A DNA stretch of 64,000 bases from Colletes latitarsis (lineage: Eukaryota > Arthropoda > Insecta > Hymenoptera > Colletidae). The stretch spans positions 27,670,001 through 27,734,000 of the forward strand of contig NC_135136.1 in assembly GCF_051014445.1 (NCBI RefSeq), read 5' to 3'. A program made the position numbers and the translations under genes. Below, piece by piece: positions 12,218 through 22,737 of this stretch (the first letter of the stretch is position 1; each line of letters starts with the position of its first letter). The notes under the pieces are model-generated. The model was not told the origin of the DNA, ran no database searches, and saw only the letters and a program-made list of their open reading frames with translations.

Positions 12218-13246
12218 TTAGTATTTTGTTGGATATTCCATATGTTTTATGATGTGCCGTAATCGCGTTGGTATGTTACAAATTATTTTTTTTAAATAAT
12301 CTTGCCCAATACGTAGCCATTCTTCTTGCAGACGTCTTTTTAGCTCTTCTTTTGTGTTTATGAGAGTTGTTCGAATTCGGCGATCTAATTCATCCCATAA
12401 ATTTTCAATGGGATTCAAGTCTGGCGATTGTGGTGGTGGATGGAGGATATTCTTGCACGTGTACAATAAGAATTCTTGGACAATTCGCGATTTGTGCTTT
12501 GGGTCGTTATCTTGATAAAACTTTATCCCATTTTGAAGTCCCATATTATCAGCACTTTTCTTTAAATTTTTCTGCAAAATCTGTAGATATCTATTTTTGT
12601 CAAGGATATCGTCGATAAAAACTAATTCGCCTACTTCATGGGCCGAAATACAGCCCCACACCATCACCGATCCACCACCGTGTTTCACAATCGGCTGCAA
12701 ATGTCTCGGATTCAGTTCTTCTTTCGACTTCCGCCATACCCTAATTCTTCCGTCGCTTCCATAAATATTATATTTGGACTCGTCCGCGAAAATTACGTCC
12801 TCCCACCACTCACTGTCCTTTGCAATGTAGTCCTTTGCAAATTTCAGTCTCTTCATCCTGTTCGCCGTGTTAATATACGGCTTCTTTCGAGCTATTCTTC
12901 TATTATAGCCCTCTGATCTTAACACTCTTCTTATGTTCTCCGAATGCACTAATATTCCACGGTGTTCATTTAATTCAGCTCTTAACTTTAAAACACTTAT
13001 CCGAGGATCACATTTGATTCTCTTAATTATGGAACGTCTACCGCGAATATCTAGGATCAGTTTGCGTCCGCTTAGAGGAATAGATTCAATTCTATCTTCG
13101 TTCTTGTACCGTCGAACAATATCCTATACCGTGCTCTTACTAATATTTAATAAATCAGCAATTTTGGGAATCGATTTCCCTTTTTCATGATGAAAAATTA
13201 CTAATTGTCGCATATCAAACGATGTATTCTTACTTTTCCGACTCAT
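12218..13246 (-). pseudogene. Tc1-family DD34E transposase with one internal stop
   Basis: The frame from ATG at 13246 to the stop at 12218 is 342 codons, the usual Tc1 length. It is open except for TAG at codon 41 (13126-13124), in a STV-stop-DIVRRY context where a Gln codon would be one substitution away. The N-terminal part resembles a helix-turn-helix DNA-binding domain (KGKSIPKIADLLNISKST). Catalytic residues are visible: D155 in FADES, D246 in YQDNDPKH and E281 in NPIENLW, with 34 residues between the last two. A glycine-rich GGGSVMVWGC block lies between. Downstream of the stop, an in-frame Met at 12949 would give a 243-residue protein with all catalytic residues but without the DNA-binding part. 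Confidence 0.93.
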
Positions 13247-13370
13247 TTCGCACAAATTTTGAACAAGACTGACAAATATTCGATCTACAATATACTTTGT
13301 ACATAGTATGAATGATATGTCTACAGTGTTTCAGTCAGTTCCTGGAACCTGGAAACTTGGGAAGTATAGT

Positions 13371-13594
13371 CAGTGTCCGAATATTTTTGTGACATGAAAA
13401 TGAGCGTACTTTCCGTTTTTCTTTTATTATTTATATAATCACGTATCGTAAACAAATATTTCTTACGTTTTTGTGAACTATACACTGCATAGTAACATAC
13501 GTGAAACCTCTTTTTGTTCTCATTGTTTACATTTCTGAAGTATGGACTATAATAGTCAAAACTATAGTGGTGTCTGTATTTTCGTGACCGACTG
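13371..13594 (-). repeat. right inverted repeat of the Tc1-like element
   Basis: The complement of 11946-12170. The inner motif lies at about 13371-13396 and the outer one at 13568-13594. A few substitutions separate the arms. Confidence 0.9.
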
Positions 13595-13596
13595 TA

Positions 13597-16099
13597 TGTA
13601 TATTCCTATTGAGGATCTATCGTTGTGAAAGATTTAACTCAATCGCTTACATGCAGAAGGAAAAAACAGTTTATTGAAAACGGTATAACAAGGTATAGTA
13701 CAAGACACGGAGGCGACAAAATACGCGAAAGACTTTCTCTGCGGTCAGGGTTGTCGCACAACTAACTGCAAACGGAGAAAAAACCCGGCTATATAGGCGT
13801 CGCCAAATGGTCGGTAGACCTATGGGTTTTATGAACCGACCTGGGCCGACGTCGAGCAGAGAAAAATCGCGATTTAGAGATTCAAAATATATCTATTCTC
13901 AACAATTCCGTGGAGTCGAAGGAAAAAACGAGCAGTTTGTTTATCACGGTCAGTGAGACTGCGTCGGTATAGCTCAGTCTGGTAAAGACATCGTTAATAT
14001 CATAGATTAATAAGAACCTACGTGTGGCTACACCCTCACACAGCAAATAAACCTTATAATAGGGGGTAGCTGGTTGGAGTGTTATTTACTACCAGCCCCT
14101 TCTTTAATATACAGGGTGTTTTATTTAAGTGAGTACAGCAGGATATCACGGAAGGAGTTGCAGTTATTAAAAAAATGTTCGTACAAACGTTGTTTGGTAG
14201 AACGGGCTACATCATATAGTACTAATTGTTTTCTTGTGGGTGGAGTGGTGGAGGAGATCTGAAGGTGAATCTAATTTTCTTAAATGGAATGCTCTATTTT
14301 TTTCTTCAGAAAGTAACAGTAGGCAGTGAGACAAATCCAAAGAGGTATTGTACGATATTATTTTGAATTCGATAAAGATAAATTGTTGGCTTATGTTTAC
14401 CGCCCTGCATCGGTCGACGACAACAGCCAGCAGCCGCTGCTGAGCAGCGTTAGTTGCGTTCGTATCAAGTTACTGCAATTATGATATTGTAGTATGTTTG
14501 CAATGGAGAATTAACTATTGGAGGAAAATGAACACACCGCTCGCAAACACGCCGCAAACATTAATGATAACAAAAACGCTAATTGCTCCTTCGTTTTAAA
14601 ACCCCGCAACTCATGTCTCGCTCGCAACCCCCTACTTTCACAAGCGATTCAAATTAAATTGGACATCCTTCACTACATCCTTCACTCCTACAATATTATA
14701 AACAGAGATTGAGGAGATTGAGGAATATTGCTAAATTGATTTGTCGAACATGCAAGAATTAATGAAAGAAGCAGCAGTTAATGCAGAACGTATTGCTACT
14801 GATTGCTACTAACTAAAATGAATTATTCTTCTTACTTAAAGTTAAAAAGAAATAAATAGAGTAAATAAAGCAAAAGGATTTTTTTTACATATTCATATGT
14901 AGAAACGTAAGAAGATAAAAATGTGAGTAAAAATATGACCAGATAAAATATTCGCAACGCTCCTCCTGATTATTTAAAATAGGTGAGATATTTGTGGCGG
15001 GTAGAATTACTGAACCATATAAAAATGTAACGTCGAATTTAACTATGTTTCCGAGTGGTTCGCAGAAATATTTCAAGTTTTAATGCAATAGATATTTAAG
15101 TTACTTGTCATTAACTGAGTGCAATTATAATGATTTTAACGATTTATGTATAATATAATAAATCGCTTTAATGCATTCGCCAAAGCTATGACGCAAAAAG
15201 AAAATGTATCTCTGTTTCTACATTACTTTATCCTTAATTGAATTAACTGGAAATGAAATTCAACGGAGTTTTCTAATTCCTGTAATTCCATTTATCCCAG
15301 GGAAAAGCGAGACCCGAATTCCAAGTTTCATCTGCTGCGCTCAGAGTGATGAGATAAACATCCTCCTAAACGTTTAAAAATTAAATAATACGCTTTCGCA
15401 GGGAACGAGAGAAGGATTAAAAGAATTTCAGCGGGTCTCTCAATTTATCGTAAAGCGAGGAAAACACGACAGGAAAGCTCTTTCCTGGAAGATCCCTATT
15501 CATTATCAATTTAAGCGAATCCCGCTGAAAGACACAAATTATGAGCTTCAGATCAATTACACGAGACTATTATTTATTCGTAATTCTTTAAAATCTTTTA
15601 CATTTGAAATTCTACCTATCGAACAGTAAAACAAAACTAAATAATTGGTATTGAGATAAATAAACTTGCTGAAAGAGAATTAACGAGGAAAAATTAAAGA
15701 CAATTTACCAAATATTCAAATTCCTCTTTAATGAATAGACTGCCAATCTTTATGAAAATTTATATTTTTATTAATAGAATTAATGAAATAGGAGCTTCGT
15801 AGAGAGTCATCTCAACCCTTAAATATAATAATTCGTATCTTACTGTATTTCTTATACTTTTGTATATAATATTAAGTGCATTCCGTAGTTTTTTGAAAAT
15901 TTAAATTTCTCATAAATACATATATATCTGCAGTCTATTAATGAGGAAAATTTCAAGCTAGTTGAATTACCAGACGTTGAACGATATGCAAAATATCATT
16001 TAAACGTAAAATTTATTGTAACGCTTTTTGATATATGACATAATATTTTTTATTTTATTGTCTAGAATACAAACAGGAACATTTTAAATACTCATAGAA
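13597..16099. other. no recognised gene
   Basis: Mixed sequence, then AT-rich from about 14480. A tRNA A-box-like string (13970-13982) has no matching B box. At 14111 a TACAGGGTGTTTTATTT string resembles the terminus of another inverted-repeat family, but no partner end was found. Nothing here supports a gene. Confidence 0.35.
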
Positions 16100-16622
16100 T
16101 ATTAAGGACAAAAGTTTGGATGCAACAAAACTATTTCCAAATTGTAATGAGCGATTCTAGAGCCCAAAATAGGACGAAAATCAAGAATGCCAATTTGTTG
16201 ATGGAGGCTTCGTTAAAAGTTATCAACGTTTAAAGTTCCGCCTGTACTGAATTTTTTTCTCGAAAGTGGATAGGATTTTGGAAGTATGTCTATTGACCAA
16301 AAATGATTATAATCGACCCCTGCAACTGAAAACAATCTTTTTAGAACGATTTGAAACACAGGAAATTTCAGGGGAATCATTCATTCACGATCAGACATTA
16401 TATTTTCGGTAACGAATTTTTTTCTCAAAACCAAAAATAATTGTAATTGACCCCCGCAACCAAAAATAATTTTTTCAGAATGATTTGAAAATTTTAATTT
16501 AACTTTTTAATAACTTTATAACGAAGCCTTAGTTAAGAAATTGATATTCTTGATTTTCGTCTTATTTTGACTTGCAGAATCTTCCATTAAAATTTTTCCC
16601 AGGGGTGACCGAACACCCTATA
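16100..16622. mobile_element. TIR-1 family element, copy 2 (eroded left end)
   Basis: The right end is clear (CCCAGGGGTGACCGAACACCC). The left end has lost its outer ~40 bp by substitution, but GATTCTAGAGCCCAAAATAGG and AAATCAAGAAT are still recognisable. The interior has two family modules. The degree of decay makes it one of the older copies. Confidence 0.75.
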
Positions 16623-17959
16623 TAATAGTATTGACACAAAACAACTTAACATTTATCTTGCATTACAGAATATTGTAGCTTTCGAAAAAAATTATCGTAA
16701 CGCACGCGTCGAGGAAATAATTTATAGAATATCATATTTTACGCGTTGCTTTTACTGAAATCAATTATTTACATCGTGGTGCGAACGAATTCCGACCCGC
16801 TGTGCGCCGCGAACTCTTTGGTCGTGCTTGAAAGAGAAAAGAAAAAAAAAAGAATGACACGAACAGAAAAATGAAAAGTAGAGAAGACTGAAAAACGCAA
16901 GCGTCGAGCACTGAGGTGTCATTATCGCTTTAATCGTCATCCTACGTATTCACGGGCCGTGTTATTACGCGGCTCGCTGTTTAGAAGCGCGAACAAAACG
17001 CGCTGCGACGACGACGCGTGTCGCGCGACCCTCTTTTTTCCGTTCTTCGACCCTAGATAATGAAAGGGGCGTCGCAAAAAACGAATGGCTACAAATATTT
17101 CATAGTGACATAGTTCTCGCGACGAGCAAAGTGCCACCCCCTAACCGGGGCGACGCACGATTGCATTAATCTGACGTTTCGTATGTAAATACGCGCGTCG
17201 GCGATTCCGTGGCTTCAGCAAGTATCGATGAAAGAAGGAGAAGATTCGAGCGAGCTCGACGGGAAAGAATATTTTCGTGAATAAATGGTTCCCCCTTTCG
17301 TTTTGTTCGGAACGAAAAAATGTTGACGCGCGCTGGATGAAAGCAACCCTCGAGACGTTTCTATAGGTGAAAGCAACGCTTCTGAAAAATATTTTCTATC
17401 CTCGTTACTGTAAAAAGTGAAATTAATTACGCGTATCTAGGATGTATATTATTTTTTCTTGATGTTATATTTGTGGTTGGTTCTATGGAAAGAAAGGATT
17501 AAAGTAGGAGCTTTTTGAAACTGAAAGTTGACCTGTTCCGCACCTTCAGCGTTCAACGTGATTTCGAAAGGCGAAAGTGAGTTGTTAATTACGTTGACTG
17601 TCTAATAAAAGTTTTATGGAAACGAGCAGAACTGAAGTATTTTAACATTCAAATATAATGTCCTGATTCTTCGACTTATATTATATGAAGGAGATAAATT
17701 CGATTACAAAGTATCTCATATTTCAATCCTTGACCTACTTTTGTTCTACTTTTTCGTACGGCTCTCAAGGATTTACCAGAACAGATGCGTCCAGTTGGAA
17801 CTCGAACTTGGATCTGCGACAAATGTGCTGGCGTTAGATCACAAAAGTTTTTATGCACTTTAACGTCTTTAAGAATTATTCTCAACTCTATAATTTTCTC
17901 ATAGAAGACGTTGTTGCGTCGTAAAACCTCGAGCGTCACGTCGCGACGCAATACCTGAT
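16623..17959. other. CpG-rich island and AT-rich DNA, no recognised gene
   Basis: About 16780-17360 is rich in CpG (repeated CGCGTCG and ACGCG strings). No coding domain was found on either strand. The rest is AT-rich without evident structure. Confidence 0.35.
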
Positions 17960-18176
17960 TTAACCAGTTAACTGTGTTTGACGAGTATACTCGTCATGGA
18001 GAAGTGTCAGGATTTTTTGTCATGACGAGTTTTAATAAGATAAACTTATCTTTTTGATGCAATATTTTAACAGCGACTCTTACTCTGTGCTTGACGACTA
18101 TACTCGTCATCGATCGATTTTTGTGACACACAGAAATTCGCACTTTCAACACGGAGCGACACAGTTAACTGGTTAA
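17960..18176. mobile_element. TTAA family C MITE (217 bp)
   Basis: Bounded by perfect inverted ends TTAACCAGTTAACTGTGT and ACACAGTTAACTGGTTAA, with TTAA at 17960-17963 and 18173-18176. Inside the left end is an 18-bp perfect palindrome TGACGAGTATACTCGTCA (17979-17996), and a near copy occurs at 18092-18109. It has no coding capacity. The TTAA termini make it a likely piggyBac-mobilised element; the family is not one I recognise. Confidence 0.82.
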
Positions 18177-18535
18177 GTTAGGCCCACGCGTTCGGGCCTA
18201 AGAGAACTTCGATCTTTGCGAGATGAGTCGTGGTAAAGAAACCACTTGCGAGTCCCCTTATTAGCCATTTTCGTCGCCTAGGCAAGTGGTATTCTTAAAA
18301 TCAGATGTCAGCCAAGTACATAATTAGAGGCGCCGTTCGACCACCCATATTTATGATTAATGTCTGCATCAACCCCGATGTCCTCTTACTCGACTTTCCT
18401 TCCCTAAAACGGTCTTATGCATACCTCCACTTTTCTTCCTAGGCCCCAGCCTACATTTTTCACAACAAACCAGTGACTAATCAAACCACACCCAATTTTC
18501 TTTCCTGACTCTGACACCATCATCCACTAACAGTA
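18177..18535. other. no recognised gene
   Basis: A C-rich, low-complexity stretch between two mobile elements. No open frame or repeat of note. Confidence 0.4.
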
Positions 18536-19212
18536 TACAGGGTGTTCGGCCTCCCTTGGGAAAAATTTTAATGGGAGATTCTAGAGGCCAAAATAGGACG
18601 AAAATCAAGAATACGAATTTATTGATGGAAGCTTCGTTAAAAAGTTATCAACAATTAAAGTTCCGTCCGTACTGAATTTTTTTCTCGAAAATGCGCAAGA
18701 TTTCGAGGGTATGTCTATTCACCAAAAATGATTGTAATTGACCCCCGCAACCGAAAATAATTTTCCCAAAACAATTTGAAATTTCCTTTTTTCGTCGAAA
18801 AATTTAGGCACCTGATTAGATTTTCGGTTAAGAATTTGTTTCTCAAAAGTGCGTAGGATTTCGAGGGTATATGTAATGACCAAAAATGATTGTAATTGAC
18901 CCCCGCAACAGAAAATAATTTTTTTAGAACGATTTGAAAAATTTTTTTTTCGCCGAGAAACAGCACCTATCCGATTTTTTTTCTCGAAAGTGGATAGGAT
19001 TTCGGAGGTATGTGTATTCACTAAAAATGATTGTAGTTGACCCCCGCAGCTGAAAATAATTTTTCCAGAACGATTTGAAATTTTTGAATTTAATTGTTAA
19101 TAACTTTTTAACGAAGCCTCCATCAACAAATTGGTATTCTTGATTTTCATCTTATTTTGGCCTCTAGAATCCCCCATTAAAATTTTTCCCAGGGGTGGCC
19201 GAACACCCTGTA
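18536..19212. mobile_element. TIR-1 family element, copy 3 (677 bp)
   Basis: Both ends are intact (TACAGGGTGTTCGGCC; GGCCGAACACCCTGTA). Three internal modules of ~120-140 bp follow one another between 18700 and 19080. Each has CAAAAATGATTGTA (complement of the GGTGAATAG side) and a CCCCGCA(A/G) block. Its right end abuts the 5' end of the LINE fragment that follows. Confidence 0.9.
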
Positions 19213-20570
19213 TATAAATTATGGAAGTTATGTTTAATTAAGCCGATTCCTAAATCTACTAACGCAACGTCAATTTCAAACTTTAGACCTATTAGTACTC
19301 AAAATGTCATGCCTAAGATTATGGAAAACTTAATTAGTCGTAAACTATCATTTCTTTGCAAAGGCATCATCATTGGTGAGCATCATGGATTAGATCGACT
19401 GTGACTAACCTTGTGGAGTATCATTATCATTTAACTATCTGTATGGATAAAGGCATGCAGGTTGATACTGTTTATACTGACTTTTTTACGGCCTTTGATT
19501 CTATTAATCATTCAATCTTAATGTTCAAATTAAAGGCATTAGGAATAAACAGATGTATGCTTTCTTGGCTATCCAGTTTTTTATCAGATAGAGTTCTAAT
19601 AGTTAAATTCAATAATAACTACTCAAGAGAAATTAATGTTACATTTAGTGTTCTACAAGGTTTACATTTGGGACCTCTTCTATTTATAATATATATTAAT
19701 GACATTTCTAAGGTATTCCAACACTTTAAATTTTTATTAGATGTCGACGATCTTAAGATATATAAATGCGTGTATAATCAGCAAAGTGCTCAATCAATTC
19801 AAGATGACGTTTACGGGCTTGAGAATTGGTGCTCATTAAATAAATTGTCTCTCAATTTAGATAAGTGCCATATTGTTAAGTTTAGTAATAAGAAAAATAA
19901 TATAGTTTATAATTATACTCTAAATGGCATCGAACTAACCTCGCTTAATCATGTTAAAGATCTTAGTATAACTTTCTGTTCTAACTTATCTTTCAAAATT
20001 CATTATGAAACAATTTTTTCGCAAAATCTCTGCTCTCTGGGACTTATTCATAGGGCTTCCAGATACTTTAGTAAAACTAAAACACTTAAAATCTTATATT
20101 GTGCTTTGGCGAGACCTATTCTAGAATATGGCAGCATAATTTGGTCTCCTTATTACAAAACATACATCGACAATATTGAGAGAGTTCAACACAAATTTCT
20201 TCGTCTTGTTGCTAGGCATAGTGGAAATCCCATGCCCTTTGAATCACATAATTATGATGACTTACTTATTAATACTAATCTTTAAACACTGCATAGTAGA
20301 AGAAGAATTGCAAATATTATGTTTGTAAGTAAGCTAATCAAAGGTCATAGTTTGTGTTCAACGATTACTCAATTGTTGCCTTTGTATGTACCATCTAGAT
20401 ATTTAAGAAATCACTTTCTATTTTACTCTGAAAGTTACCGCACAACGTTTGGATCTCAGAATTGTGTAAATAGAATGATTAGTCATGCAAATTTTGTACA
20501 CGCTAAAACAGATTTAATTGAACAATCATTGGAAAGTCTAAAATTATCTTTGCAACATATTGTAAATTAA
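19213..20570 (+). pseudogene. LINE reverse transcriptase fragment, frameshifted
   Basis: Reverse-transcriptase blocks occur in order: KLCLIKPIPK and SNFRPIS (first frame, to about 19400), then STVTNLVEY, TDFFTAFDSINHSIL, REINVTFSVLQG..LGPLLFIIYINDI, a degraded active-site box and the thumb region with WSPYYKTYIDNIERVQHKFLR. A frameshift near 19385-19395 separates the first two parts. An in-frame TAA (20283-20285) interrupts the last part, which resumes in the same frame to 20570. The usual FADD active-site box reads DVDD here, so one of the most conserved positions is altered. The endonuclease domain is missing because of the truncation. Inactive. Confidence 0.9.
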
Positions 20571-20700
20571 TTTATTTTTGTTAAATTCACTAAGCGATAA
20601 TGTTTGACTATGTAAAATCCACATCTGTAGTTCCTTACATATTATATCATTGAACTAAAGGGTTTAATCCCGTTAATAAATGAATAATAATAATAATAAA
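19213..20700 (+). mobile_element. 5'-truncated non-LTR retrotransposon with TAA-repeat tail
   Basis: The 5' end is truncated within the reverse transcriptase and begins directly after TIR-1 copy 3. The 3' end is a (TAA)n tail at about 20684-20700 after a GGGTTTAATCCCGTTAATAAATG 3' terminus (20661-20683). The protein resembles the Jockey/CR1-type group. Tail and truncation are typical of target-primed reverse transcription. Confidence 0.85.
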
Positions 20701-22334
20701 CGTATGCTGTAAGCAACGAAAATCATGATCACTGTAAAAATCCACGCCGTGAAAGGATATACCGCGTTTCACTATATCTGTACTGTGCAATCACAGCAGA
20801 AATAATAAACTATTTTATTATTAATCCAAAATCAATATTTTGATACTTTTCCCGTCGTGCCCCAATAATTTCAACATTGCCGCGACGTACACGGCAGACG
20901 TTCTCAAAGAATAATTAATTTCAAAATTCTATATATTACCTGCTAGGGTTTGCCATTATTTTATTTTACATAAGTGATGGCAAATGAACAAGAAGAAATT
21001 CTGAAAATAACTGCTGCGAAATTGTTGTAAAAGTTCTGTCTAAAATTCTTTAAAATTTTAAATTATATTATATTTAAAACCTTGAACTCAACCTCAAATT
21101 AATATATTCTATTTGTCTACAATGAGGGACTGTTAAAAGAAATATTATTTAATGAAATTAAATGCATTTATTTTGTACAATTCTAATTTTAATTTAATGT
21201 AAATTAAAATTTACATTCTTTGAGGAAGGAGAAAATAATTTGATATGCCTTCATGTTGGGTTTGTAAATAAATAATGCTAATTGGCAATTAGCAACCTAA
21301 AGCTATTGGAGAGTTGATTAATTGAATTTTTTACGCGTTAAATCTTCAAAATTGTTACCACATTTACGTTTAGGACCTTTAACGATCGACGAACGACTGT
21401 GAAGTGCAGTTGCAAAAGTGTTGGCTTTGAAATAAATTAAGGCTAAATTTGGTAGAAAATATTCGGCGTGTCGGTAAAAATCTAATCACGTGCCAAAATT
21501 TGTACGAGCGCGCCATTCGTTTGCTATCGTTGCTCTGTGTCAATGTGCAATAGTGATTCCTATCGAATGATCACAAACACGTGAGGGAGTTTCGACGTAA
21601 AAATCTTGGTACACTGACGCCCGAACTAGGAGGACAAACTGTCGAATTTCCTGGATGCAATGGCAGGGTCCACATAATTTATTAATTACGTCGAAGCCCG
21701 AGTACAAATTTACCCGAGCGAAATTAGCGTTACTCGAATTCGAGATACGCGGATAAACGAACAGAACGAGCGCGCAGTTAGCTCAAACAACGACATGTAT
21801 GATTGACGCGCGACTCGAATGCTAACTGAAATTTAGTGCAAAACATTTTCCTCGCAACGAATCCTCGAAATTACCCTGGACATTTTGCTATAAAACAATT
21901 TCGTTATTAAGCGTCGACACTTATTATTCGCCACGGTTCCGTTTAAAAACAACCGTTTCGCGCGTTTCGTCGACTCGAAACAATGGGGTGAGATTGTATC
22001 GACAAATCAAATTTTAGGTTGATTAATCACACTTCAACGGTGACGTTTCGGTGAAAATGCAAATGGAGTTTTAATAATTTACAGTTGCACGAAAGTAAAT
22101 ACGCTATGTAGTGTGCGTTTATATCGATATTGAAGGCAGTTTGTGTATTGTTTGATGTTTGTACATTTAAATTAACTCTGTTTTCATTTTCAAACTTGGT
22201 AACGAATATGTTTGGCACAGTGTGCGTTAATAAACAATATAGATTGTTCTTTCTATTGTTCAGATAATACCCATATACGTTTATTAACTGTGTATTTTTT
22301 ATCGTCCTGTTCACGAACTCTTTTCTTTTTTAAA
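20701..22334. other. no recognised gene
   Basis: AT-rich DNA with a CpG-richer part at about 21360-22000. No domain-bearing open frame. A 95-codon minus-strand frame (22027-22314) shows no known motif. Confidence 0.35.
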
Positions 22335-22737
22335 TACAGGGTGTTCAGCCATCCCTGAAAAAAATTTTAATGGGAGATTCTAGGGTCCAAAATAAGATGA
22401 AAATCAAGAATACCAATTTGTTGATTGAGGCTTCGTTAAAAAATTATTAACGTTTAAAATTCCACCTGTAGAACGGCAATCTGCGAACAGCTGCGTATGC
22501 GTGATAGTGGTTCTCACTCACAAAACTGTATGGCTGTCGATGCGTCACTAACAAGTGAGAACTACTATCGCGTGCACGCAACTGTTCGCAGATTGCCGTT
22601 CTACAGGCGGAACTTTAAACGTTAATAACTTTTTAACGAAGCCTCAATCAACAAATTGGCATTCTTGATTTTCGTCTTATTTTGGCCTCTAGAATCTCCC
22701 ATTAAAATTTTTCCTAGGGGTGGTCAAACACCCTGTA
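22335..22737. mobile_element. TIR-1 family element, copy 4, complete palindrome (403 bp)
   Basis: The whole element is a fold-back: arms 22335-22517 and 22555-22737 are both 183 bp around a 37-bp centre. The outer ~130 bp are the normal family ends. The inner 50 bp of each arm (22468-22517, 22555-22604) are a sequence not seen in other copies, with about six differences between arms. The internal modules are absent. Confidence 0.9.

Larger units (their letters stand above)
11946..13594 (-). mobile_element. Tc1-like transposon with long IR/DR-type inverted repeats
   Basis: A complete 1649-bp element flanked by TA at 11944-11945 and 13595-13596. Both ends read CAGTCGGTCACG inward. The inverted repeats are ~225 bp, and each has an outer and an inner copy of a motif built on ATATTCGGACAC, the IR/DR arrangement known from some Tc1 relatives. 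One transposase frame occupies the minus strand. Arms and coding region look well preserved, suggesting a fairly young copy. Confidence 0.92.

Noticed and set aside
13958..14040. tRNA-like segment with an A-box string TAGCTCAGTCTGG
   Set aside because: No B box, no cloverleaf; at most an old tRNA-derived SINE head.
14111..14140. TACAGGGTGTTTTATTT resembling a transposon end
   Set aside because: Does not continue like TIR-1 and no inverted partner was found.
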